NCBI GenBank assembly: GCA_028871235.1
Contig: JAGWNO010000023.1
Span: 1-16,287, forward strand
Direction of reading: 5' to 3'
DNA from: Gammaproteobacteria bacterium
GTDB taxonomy: Bacteria; Pseudomonadota; Gammaproteobacteria; Natronospirales; REEB76
Length of the DNA: 16,287 nucleotides
The stretch's first letter is position 1; each line of letters begins with the position of its first letter. The notes below the pieces were generated by a model that saw nothing but the letters and a program-made list of their open reading frames with translations, was not told the origin of the DNA and made no database searches. Shown here one piece after another: positions 7,143 to 13,536 of this stretch. The position numbers and the translations under genes were made by a program.

Positions 7143-7163
7143 GCGGCGGGCCCGTCCCGCCGC
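7143..7163 (+). terminator. Strong GC hairpin downstream of the peroxiredoxin gene
   Basis: GCGGCGGG and CCCGCCGC pair in an 8-bp perfect stem around a 5-base loop, 25 bases after the stop. A good T-run is lacking, so it is a candidate rather than a textbook rho-independent terminator. Confidence 0.4.
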
Positions 7164-7325
7164 CCGGCCGGCGTACATCTTGTCTGGGCAAGCATTGACT
7201 GGACTTGCCAACACCAGCGCGGCGGGAGCAGCAGCCAATCCCCGTCAGCGGACCCTTGCCGCCTGGGGTTGCCGCTCTGTCCGATTGTTGTGCCAGGCGT
7301 GTGCCCGGTCCCCGCATCGCTGATG
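7164..7325. other. Non-coding stretch between peroxiredoxin and repeat copy B
   Basis: This is part of a 364-bp gene-free gap (7118-7481). I see no convincing ORF, RNA gene or promoter. A short inverted repeat (GGCAAG at 7187-7192 with CTTGCC at 7204-7209) is the only structure. The remainder of the gap is the 119-bp repeat copy and the leader of the lipoprotein gene. Confidence 0.4.
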
Positions 7326-7444
7326 CCTCACCGGATGCCATGTCCAAGCGGTTTTTCTGCGGCGTTCATCGCAGGATTGATCGCATTCTCCGCAAGCACA
7401 AATTCCCGCCCGCCACGGGTGCTCTAATTACAGGCATTGCTCCC
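7326..7444 (+). repeat. 119-bp dispersed direct repeat, copy B
   Basis: This is the partner of 4261-4379: same orientation, exactly 3065 bp away, ungapped, about 70% identical. It ends 37 bases before the start codon of the Big_2 lipoprotein, so in this location it may supply the promoter or leader; the conserved TAATTA (7425-7430) lies 52 bases before the ATG. Divergence is highest around 7400-7416. The two copies bracket the YceI / cytochrome b561 / YceI / peroxiredoxin block. Confidence 0.75.
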
Positions 7445-7481
7445 CATGGCGGGAGCGCAATCTGTTTGCGGGGTGGTCGTC

Positions 7482-8549
7482 ATGATTCAGCGCATCGCAC
7501 AGCGCGCCGGCACGGCGCTGGTATCCGCACTGATGCTCGTGTTCTCCGGCTGCGGCGGTTATGGCAGCAGCAGCTACAGCATGAGCAGTGCGGGTCTGGT
7601 CTCCAACATCACCATCTCGCCCACGACCGCGAGCATCATCGTAAACGGCACCCAGCAGTACACCGCGGTCGCCAAGGATGCCAATGGCAATACCGTGAGC
7701 GGCGTGGCCTACACCTGGGCCTCGTCCAACCCCAGCGTGGCAACCATCAACACCGCTGGTCTGGCAACCGGCATGGCCGCCGGTACCACCACCATCACCG
7801 CCGCTGTCAGCTACGGCGGCAGTGGCGGTGGGTGCACGGGTCCGTACTGCACCCCCGGTACCGGCATGGTCACCACCATCACCAGCAACAAGGCGACACT
7901 GAACGTCACCACCATGGCGATGGCCACCGGCACCGTTGCCATCGGCATGCCGCTCGCCGGCGCGCTGGTCAGTCTCAAGGACGCTCATGACCAGATGGCG
8001 GTGGCGATGACTGACGCCGGCGGCCGTTACCTGATCGCCACCAGCGGGCTCAGCGCCCCCTTCCTGCTCAAGGCGGAGGACAACCAGGGCCGTGTGCTGT
8101 ACGGCTTCGGCACCGGCGCCGGGGTGATCAACATCACCCCCATGACGGATCTGATGGTGCGCATGTGGTACGGCGCCCGCGGCACCAACGCCGCCGCGGC
8201 CTTCGCCAACCCCGACAGGCATCCCGCCCCCGGGGCCCGGGCGCTGACGCTGCTCAACAAGACGCTGGTGGCATTGCTGGCGGACTCGCTGTCCAGCCAG
8301 GGCCTGGATGCCGCAAAATTCGATCTGGTCGCCACGCCGTTCACCGCCGACGGCACGGGTTTCGACCGCATCCTCGACAATACCAGCGTCACCAGCATGT
8401 CCAACGGACAGATCGTGGTGCATGACGGACTCGCGGACAGCGAGGCGCTGCTGTCCTTCGATCAGGCAAAGGACGCGGTGGTGATGATGGTCGCGAGCCA
8501 CGTGCACACCCATGCCGACATATCCAGCGCCACGCTGATACTGCAGTAA
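7482..8549 (+). CDS. Lipoprotein with bacterial Ig-like (Big_2) domain
   Basis: A 355-residue protein of unknown function. Residues 1-24 are a lipoprotein signal peptide with lipobox FSGC (Cys24), followed by a Gly/Ser-rich tether. Residues about 42-143 are one Big_2 Ig-like domain: ITISPTTASIIVNG, an AKDANGN turn, TWASSNPSVATIN and TAGLATGMAAGTTTITA. A Gly-rich insertion with two Cys (118 and 123) sits inside its last strands. From about 150 onward there is a carboxypeptidase-regulatory-like stretch (GALVSLKDAHDQ, TDAGGRYLIAT) and a mostly alpha-helical C-terminal part I do not recognise. ATG 7482 is preferred over an upstream ATG at 7437 because it begins the signal peptide. It is a surface or periplasmic protein; the SRPBCC gene follows after 35 bp. 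Confidence 0.82.
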   Translation: MIQRIAQRAGTALVSALMLVFSGCGGYGSSSYSMSSAGLVSNITISPTTASIIVNGTQQYTAVAKDANGNTVSGVAYTWASSNPSVATINTAGLATGMAAGTTTITAAVSYGGSGGGCTGPYCTPGTGMVTTITSNKATLNVTTMAMATGTVAIGMPLAGALVSLKDAHDQMAVAMTDAGGRYLIATSGLSAPFLLKAEDNQGRVLYGFGTGAGVINITPMTDLMVRMWYGARGTNAAAAFANPDRHPAPGARALTLLNKTLVALLADSLSSQGLDAAKFDLVATPFTADGTGFDRILDNTSVTSMSNGQIVVHDGLADSEALLSFDQAKDAVVMMVASHVHTHADISSATLILQ

Positions 8550-8584
8550 GGGCTCTCCGGCAGTCCGCCAGGAATCGCGCCGCG

Positions 8585-9328
8585 ATGTCGCCGGCAAGCC
8601 GGGAGTGCCGGTGGCTGTTGTGGCTGGCGTGCGCCGGCGCCTGCCTGCTGGGACCGTTGCAGGCGGCCACGGGCGCCACGTTCTACAAACTGGAGGTGAG
8701 CCGGGACGGCAACCGCTACCGTGTCAGCGCGGACGTGCATGTGGATGCCACCCCCGCGCAGGTGTACGCGGCGCTCACCGACTTCACGCACCTCCCGCAG
8801 CTCGACGCCAGCATCCGCCAGAGCAGGCGGCTCAGGCAGCTGGATGCGCACACGCAATTGGTATACATGGAAACCCGCGGTTGTGTCGCGATCTTCTGCC
8901 GCACCATCAGACAGCTGCAGCAGTTCACGGAACTCTCCCGATGGGATATCGTCGCCGTCACCCTGCCGGCCGGCAGCAACGTGAAGCAGGGCAGCTCTTC
9001 CTGGCACCTGCAGCCCGAGGGCGGCGGCACACGCCTGTATTGGGAAAGCAGCATTGAGCCCGATTTCTGGATCCCGCCACTCATCGGCGCGAATATCATG
9101 GCGGATGAATTGCGGGAACAGGGCCGGGAATTCATACGGGGCATCGAGCGCCGCTATACGCCGCCGCCGGGCGTTCCAAAGTGCTGCCCCGAGGCCGCCG
9201 GCCGGCAGGTGCGCGCGCCAGGCGCCGGTTATGAGACCATAAAGCCGGCAGCGCGCGCTGCGTCCGTGATCCGCGACGCCAGTACGGGCGCCGGCGCCTC
9301 ACCCGCGGCCACACGCAACCCGGGGTAA
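8585..9328 (+). CDS. Secreted SRPBCC (START/Bet v1-like) family protein
   Basis: A 247-residue protein with a signal peptide (LLWLACAGACLLG core, cleavage likely near LQAATG). The mature part from about residue 32 to 197 reads as an SRPBCC helix-grip fold: VDATPAQVYAALTDF at the start, RLYWESSIEPDFWIPPLIG, then a long C-terminal helix NIMADELREQGREFIRGIE. Such folds bind hydrophobic ligands in a deep pocket; the ligand here is unknown. About 50 further residues, rich in Ala, Pro and Gly, follow the fold and look like low-complexity extension, perhaps from loss of an original stop. The ATG at 8585 has only a weak upstream AGGA. It is followed 10 bases later by the sensor kinase, so they are probably co-transcribed. 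Confidence 0.72.
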   Translation: MSPASRECRWLLWLACAGACLLGPLQAATGATFYKLEVSRDGNRYRVSADVHVDATPAQVYAALTDFTHLPQLDASIRQSRRLRQLDAHTQLVYMETRGCVAIFCRTIRQLQQFTELSRWDIVAVTLPAGSNVKQGSSSWHLQPEGGGTRLYWESSIEPDFWIPPLIGANIMADELREQGREFIRGIERRYTPPPGVPKCCPEAAGRQVRAPGAGYETIKPAARAASVIRDASTGAGASPAATRNPG

Positions 9329-9338
9329 CGGTATTCCC

Positions 9339-10526
9339 ATGCACGACGACGAACACGCCAGTATCCATGCACGCTGGATGCCCGCGATGGGCGGATCCAC
9401 GCTGCTGGCGTTCCTGCAAAGCCGCGGCTCGCCGTTCCGCCGGCGGGCGCTGATCGTGCTGCTGGTGAGCGTTTCCCTGTGGATATACGCGACCACATGG
9501 GACATCCTGGTCATGCTTTTCGACAGCGCGCTGGACGAGAAAGGCGTGGGCGTCGCCGATATCGTCCAACGCGTGCTGATTCGCCTGTTGTTGTTCCCGC
9601 TGCTGGTCGGCGCCTACCTGCTGGCGGTCAACATCGCTTTGCAACGCCACAAGACAGGCCGGTTCGTCGCCAAGCAGATCGTCATAGCCATGGCGTTCTC
9701 TGCGCTGACGCGCCCGGCATTGATCATCTCCTATTACGCCGTCAACCGTGTTTTCGGGACACCGGTCGTTTTCGCAAAACTCATCCACGAGTTCATGCCC
9801 TGGCAGTACTGGGCGGCCACCACCATCCAGTATTCGATCGTCTACCTGCTGGGGCTGGTGCTGATATTCGGCATCAACGCTTTCCTGCGCTTCAAATCGG
9901 AACAACTGAAGGCGACGCAGCTGCGTTCCAAATGGCTGGAGGCGAGACTGGGCACGCTGCGCGGACAGTTGAATCCGCATTTCTTCTTCAATTCCCTGAA
10001 CACCATCGTGGCCCTGATACACACCGATCCGGACCGCGCAGAGAAGCTGCTTACGGAGCTCAGCGCCCTCATACGGCGCAGCCTCACCGACAGTCACCAC
10101 GAATTCACCACCGTCAGGGAGGAGATGCATTTCGTGGAGCGTTATCTCGCGGTCATGAAGGCACGCTACGAGGACCGGCTGGATGTAAACATCGCCCTCG
10201 ACCAGCAGACCATCAACCACAGCATTCCCACGTTCCTGCTGGTGCCATTCGTGGAGAACGCCATCAAGCACGGCGTGGCCAAGATACCCGGGAAGGATAC
10301 CGTGGAGATCCGCGGGCGCTACACCGATGAATTCATCATGTTCACCGTGAAAAACGCCGCCGGCAAAGGGGCCAACGGCGGCGAAAAGCGGGGTAGCGGC
10401 ATGGGCCTGAAGAACACCCGCAGAAGGCTGTTTGCCATCTACGGCAACCGCTACCACCTGGAGTGCGGCCCCGATGATCAGGGCCGCTGGGTGGCCAACG
10501 TGGCGATACCGATGCACCACGGGTAG
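9339..10526 (+). CDS. LytS/AlgZ-type membrane sensor histidine kinase
   Basis: A 395-residue His_kinase-family (PF06580) sensor. Four transmembrane segments are visible at about 37-60, 79-100, 113-135 and 155-179, with no large sensory domain. A linker helix leads to the phospho-acceptor motif LNPHFFFNSLN with His214. The ATP-binding part has the N box FVENAIKHG (Asn308) and G box GSGMGLKNT (352-360). This kinase type normally pairs with LytTR regulators, and the window contains one at 3396, about 5 kb upstream on the same strand. ATG 9339 follows the SRPBCC stop by 10 bases, so both are likely in one transcript. What it senses is unknown; the SRPBCC protein is a possible accessory (inference only). 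Confidence 0.93.
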   Translation: MHDDEHASIHARWMPAMGGSTLLAFLQSRGSPFRRRALIVLLVSVSLWIYATTWDILVMLFDSALDEKGVGVADIVQRVLIRLLLFPLLVGAYLLAVNIALQRHKTGRFVAKQIVIAMAFSALTRPALIISYYAVNRVFGTPVVFAKLIHEFMPWQYWAATTIQYSIVYLLGLVLIFGINAFLRFKSEQLKATQLRSKWLEARLGTLRGQLNPHFFFNSLNTIVALIHTDPDRAEKLLTELSALIRRSLTDSHHEFTTVREEMHFVERYLAVMKARYEDRLDVNIALDQQTINHSIPTFLLVPFVENAIKHGVAKIPGKDTVEIRGRYTDEFIMFTVKNAAGKGANGGEKRGSGMGLKNTRRRLFAIYGNRYHLECGPDDQGRWVANVAIPMHHG

Positions 10527-10632
10527 CCCCCGGATCCCGGCAACGCCCGCCGCAAGCAGCGGCAACTGACCGCATGCCCCGCTGGCTATTAAAGTGTCTC
10601 CCGGAGGAAGGCCGTCGCGACAGGACGTGATC

Positions 10633-10768
10633 ATGAAAATGCGCATGCGCATACTGCTGCGGCCAGGCCGGCCAGCGGCGGCCCCGCGCCGTTGCCTCCG
10701 GTAAGCGGTTCCGCGGTGGCGGTGCTCACCTACCACAACGACAACATGCGCTCCGGCATCAAGGCCGC
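10633..10768 (+). pseudogene. Truncated 5' end of a secreted beta-propeller/repeat-type gene
   Basis: An ATG at 10633 (AGGA about 9 bases upstream) begins a signal-peptide-like MKMRMRILL in one frame, but that frame stops after 23 codons. One frame over, the text continues as AAARPASGG, PLPPVSGSAVAVLTYHNDNMRSG (10692-10757), the phrase that opens the mature part of many secreted PQQ-like or beta-propeller proteins (usual form V-TYH-DN-R-G-N). Homology stops at about 10760, and the stop codon of the oppositely oriented cysteine synthase is at 10769. So this looks like a gene that carries a frameshift and has lost everything after its first 45 or so codons. The family call rests on that short motif alone. 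Confidence 0.55.
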
Positions 10769-11737
10769 CTATCTCTTTACGGCCTCGATGCCGGCAAGCC
10801 AGGCGTCGTCGGAACCCTCATTGATGCCCTCGAAGAGAATGGTGGACATGTAACGTTCCGCGGTGTCCGGCAGCATGGCCAGCAGCACCGATCCCGGCGG
10901 CGCCTTGGCCGCCACCTGCAGCGCCGCCGCCAGCGTGCCGCCGGCGGAGATGCCCACCAGCATGCCCTCCTCCCGGGCGAGCCGCCGCGCGGTATCCCGC
11001 GCCAGGATGTCATCCACCGGCAGGATCTCATCGATGACCTTGCGGTTAAGCACCTGCGGTACGAAGTCCGGCGTCCAGCCCTGGATCTTGTGGGGTTGCC
11101 AGGGCTTGCCGGCCAGCAACGCGGCGCCCGCCGGTTCGGTGGCGATGATCTTGATGCCCGGCCGTGCCAGTTTCAGCATCTCGCCGGCACCGGTGAGGGT
11201 GCCGCCGGTGCCCCAGCCGGTGACGAAATAATCGAGCCGCTTGCCGGCGAAGTCCACCAGGATCTCCGGGCCGGTGGTGCTGCGGTGATAGGCGGGATTG
11301 GCGGGATTATCGAATTGCTGCGCCAGGAACCAGCCGTGTTTCTTCGCCAGTTCTTCGGCTATGCGCACCATACCCGTGCCGCGCTCCGCCGCGGCTGTCA
11401 GGATCACCTTGGCGCCCAGCAGACGCATGAGCTTGCGGCGCTCGATGGAAAAGGTCTCGGACATGACGGCGACGAACGGATAGCCGCGCGCCGCGCACAC
11501 CATCGCCAGGGCGATGCCGGTGTTGCCGGAGGTGGCTTCGATGACGGTCTGGCCCGGCCTGAGCGTGCCGCGCTGCTCCGCATCCAGGATGATGGCCAAG
11601 GCCAGCCGGTCCTTTACGGAGGAGGCGGGATTGAAGGCCTCCATCTTCACGTACACCTGCACCTGTTTGGGCGGGATGCGCTGCAAACGGATGATGGGCG
11701 TCCGGCCAACGGTATCGAGGATGCTGTCGTAGATCAC
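10769..11737 (-). CDS. cysK: Cysteine synthase (O-acetylserine sulfhydrylase), PLP-dependent
   Basis: A 322-residue enzyme that replaces the acetyl group of O-acetylserine with sulfide to make cysteine. It opens with YDSILDTVGRTPIIRL, typical of CysK. The PLP lysine is Lys42 in NPASSVKDRL, the substrate loop is TSGNTG (69-74), the phosphate-binding loop is GTGGTLTG, and GISAGGTLAA completes the cofactor site. The length fits CysK/CysM. The extra C-terminal segment (NEGSDDAWLAG) is slightly longer than most. The start is GTG 11737 with AAAGGAG 7 bases upstream. The gene is downstream of the ankyrin-repeat gene on the same strand with a 140-bp gap, so it may have its own promoter. CysK versus CysM or a cystathionine beta-synthase-like assignment is not certain. 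Confidence 0.9.
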   Translation of the reverse strand: MIYDSILDTVGRTPIIRLQRIPPKQVQVYVKMEAFNPASSVKDRLALAIILDAEQRGTLRPGQTVIEATSGNTGIALAMVCAARGYPFVAVMSETFSIERRKLMRLLGAKVILTAAAERGTGMVRIAEELAKKHGWFLAQQFDNPANPAYHRSTTGPEILVDFAGKRLDYFVTGWGTGGTLTGAGEMLKLARPGIKIIATEPAGAALLAGKPWQPHKIQGWTPDFVPQVLNRKVIDEILPVDDILARDTARRLAREEGMLVGISAGGTLAAALQVAAKAPPGSVLLAMLPDTAERYMSTILFEGINEGSDDAWLAGIEAVKR

Positions 11738-11877
11738 TGTGCGCTCCTTTAAGTGTGCCGCCGTCGTCCGCCAGGGAGACGCGCCTTGAGCGGAAGACTC
11801 TACGCCGCGACCATGCTTTGTGAAAGCCGTAATGGAAACGCGCGTGTTGCCCGGTGCGGCAGTCAGTGCGCGGTAAT

Positions 11878-12537
11878 TCAGGTCTTCGCGGATTCGCCAG
11901 CGGCGGCGGGGCCTTTGCGTGATTGCATGCGCGCGGTGGTCTCAAGCCACCAGTTGGCCATCTGCTGCCGGAGCGCTTCATTCGCCACCGTGAAGGCGGT
12001 CTGGCCCGCGTAGTTGGCGATGCCGGGACTGCCGCCGGCACGAATCAGGCACTCCATGACCTCCACATGCGTGCGCACGGCGGCGAGATGCAGCGGCGTG
12101 TTGCCCTGGTTGTCACGGGCGTCGAGCATGGCACGGTAGGTGAGACAGAACCTGACCAGTGACAGCGATCCGGCTTCCGCCGCCTCATGCAGCGCCGTCC
12201 GTCCCTGGCGGTTGCGGTGATAGGCGTTGGCGCCGAGTCCGATCAGGGTCCTGACGATGGGTTCCCGGCCGCCGCGCGCCGCGATCAGCAGCGGAGTGTC
12301 GCCGTCGCGGTTCGTGCTATCCACGGCCACGCCGCCCGCGACGATGGCGCGCGTTCCCGCCACGCTCGGGCTGGGAGACTGTACATAAGCATGCAGCACC
12401 TGGCCTTTGCGGTTGCCCGAGCGCGCGCGGATGCCGGCGGCGAGGGTGCGTACCAGGGTATTTTCCATGCCTGTGGTACTGGCGCCGCGCACCGCGGTTC
12501 CCGGCCTGGTTCCGCGTGATTTAAGCCATCCCCACAT
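11878..12537 (-). CDS. Ankyrin-repeat protein
   Basis: A 219-residue protein without an obvious signal peptide. Four ankyrin repeats are readable: about 76-108 (NRDGDTPLLIAARGG), 109-141 (NRQGRTALHEAAEAG), 142-174 (DNQGNTPLHLAAVRTH) and a shorter one at 175-195 (NYAGQTAFTVAN). Ankyrin repeats are protein-binding scaffolds; no enzymatic domain is attached. The N-terminal 75 residues are basic and low in recognisable structure. ATG 12537 has only a weak GGGG upstream; an internal ATG at residue 24 is an alternative start. It sits upstream of cysteine synthase on the same strand. Partner and role are unknown. Confidence 0.82.
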   Translation of the reverse strand: MWGWLKSRGTRPGTAVRGASTTGMENTLVRTLAAGIRARSGNRKGQVLHAYVQSPSPSVAGTRAIVAGGVAVDSTNRDGDTPLLIAARGGREPIVRTLIGLGANAYHRNRQGRTALHEAAEAGSLSLVRFCLTYRAMLDARDNQGNTPLHLAAVRTHVEVMECLIRAGGSPGIANYAGQTAFTVANEALRQQMANWWLETTARMQSRKGPAAAGESAKT

Positions 12538-12772
12538 GTCTGACCCCGGATATTATTGAATGGGGTAATTTTACCAGTCCGCCGCCGGCTTTCACGCTGC
12601 GCTGGCCATTAAAGCGCGAGTCAAGATTTCACATAACACTCCTGATACTAACAAGGAATTAATGCGCCCATGGGGCAGACACGGCCGGCAGCCGGGCAAC
12701 TAATCCAGCGGCGCGCTATCCAATGTTGATGAAAGCCCCCGGGGAGGCAGCCGACCGTCAGTGCAGGCCGTC

Positions 12773-13018
12773 ATGAACCGTACCACGCTCACCACCGTCA
12801 AGACCCCTCACGCCAGGGCCAGGATACTCGAAGCCAGGATTTCGCCGGTCATCAGCTGGGGCGGCGCCGACGAGTCCCTGTGCGGGAAATGCGCCACGGT
12901 ACTGGTACGCGCTCCACTGGACGCGGTCCGGGAGAAATTCCGAAACGAAGCCCAACTGCTGATCAAATGTCCGCAGTGCGGTACTTACAATGCGGTCCCG
13001 AGCCAGCCGGGCCGATGA
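12773..13018 (+). CDS. Small zinc-ribbon-like protein (81 aa)
   Basis: A hypothetical protein with two CxxC knuckles, CGKC and CPQC, about 27 residues apart, which would form a zinc-ribbon. The N-terminal half (ARARILEARISPVISWGG) precedes the first knuckle; the tail ends TYNAVPSQPGR. I do not recognise a family. The start is ambiguous: GTG 12761 lies 13 bases from a GGGGAGG, and ATG 12773 has a CAGG 5 bases before it and shares ATGA with the stop of a tiny upstream ORF (12723-12776). The ends of the coding region and the cysteine pattern support a real gene. It is convergent with the PilZ gene, only 15 bp away. A nucleic-acid or protein-binding role is possible. Confidence 0.6.
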   Translation: MNRTTLTTVKTPHARARILEARISPVISWGGADESLCGKCATVLVRAPLDAVREKFRNEAQLLIKCPQCGTYNAVPSQPGR

Positions 13019-13033
13019 GTGACCGCATGCCGC

Positions 13034-13375
13034 TCAGTTGAATACGCGCCGCCAGTCGGAAAAATTTTGATCATTGGTATCTTTTATCTCCACACCCAGG
13101 CAGTAATCCTGCTGGCTGCGCAGGGTGGCGCACCATTTCACCTCGCCGAGCAGATGGAAGGGGTCCCCGTAGCCTTCCATGTTCACCAGCATATCGAGCA
13201 ACTCGCCCGGTTCATGCCGCTGCTTGAGGCAGACCTGCAGGCCGTTCAATGACACATCCACGGTGATGCAATGGCACGCATTCTGCTCTGGTGCATCGAC
13301 ATCCAGCGGGCGGATGACGGCACGCTCCTCCCGGCGCAGGCGGGGGTATCTGCGACGCTCCAGCGGTTTGATCAT
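13034..13375 (-). CDS. PilZ-domain c-di-GMP receptor protein
   Basis: A 113-residue single-domain PilZ protein. Both c-di-GMP-binding motifs are present: the Arg-rich RxxxR in ERRRYPRLR (Arg8 and Arg12) and the D/NxSxxG motif as DVSLNG (residues 40-45). PilZ proteins bind c-di-GMP and regulate motility, adhesion or polysaccharide output through a partner. ATG 13375 is chosen because it begins the RxxxR segment; longer in-frame starts give low-complexity text, and GGAAA is 9 bases upstream. It lies 161 bp downstream of the large EAL protein on the same strand, so the phosphodiesterase and a receptor are neighbours, suggesting one local c-di-GMP circuit. A palindrome is just upstream. Confidence 0.88.
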   Translation of the reverse strand: MIKPLERRRYPRLRREERAVIRPLDVDAPEQNACHCITVDVSLNGLQVCLKQRHEPGELLDMLVNMEGYGDPFHLLGEVKWCATLRSQQDYCLGVEIKDTNDQNFSDWRRVFN

Positions 13376-13402
13376 GTGGCTGTTTCCGGATAATGACGCC
13401 GG

Positions 13403-13417
13403 GTAAACCGGGTTTAC
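13403..13417. promoter_or_regulatory. GTAAACC-G-GGTTTAC palindrome upstream of the PilZ gene
   Basis: A perfect 7-1-7 inverted repeat 28-42 bases before the PilZ start codon. It is a good size for a dimeric repressor operator. A TATAGT that could act as a -10 element lies farther upstream on the minus strand (13505-13510), so the palindrome would be in the leader. It also could be a short mRNA hairpin near the ribosome site. Confidence 0.35.
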
Positions 13418-13536
13418 TCGCTGCCGCCCGCCCCCTCGGGATGTGGTCATGCCGGCACATGGCAAGACCATGGCATGCGGGCCGTTGGAATCCGCCGATA
13501 TATTACTATAGCAGGGGTTTCCGCGAGCCGCTTGTC

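Noticed and set aside
5810..7195. 461-codon minus-strand ORF across YceI and peroxiredoxin
   Set aside because: Spans two well-supported genes on the other strand and has arginine-rich shadow composition.
7428..8597. 389-codon minus-strand ORF opposite the Big_2 lipoprotein
   Set aside because: Gly/His/Ala-rich shadow; the plus strand has a lipobox and an Ig-like domain.
9132..10736. 534-codon minus-strand ORF antisense to the sensor kinase
   Set aside because: No recognisable motif; overlaps the whole kinase with intact H, N and G boxes on the other strand.
12662..12703. 13-codon ORF after AAGGA in the ankyrin/zinc-ribbon gap
   Set aside because: Too short to judge, no leader-peptide features such as repeated codons or an attenuator hairpin.
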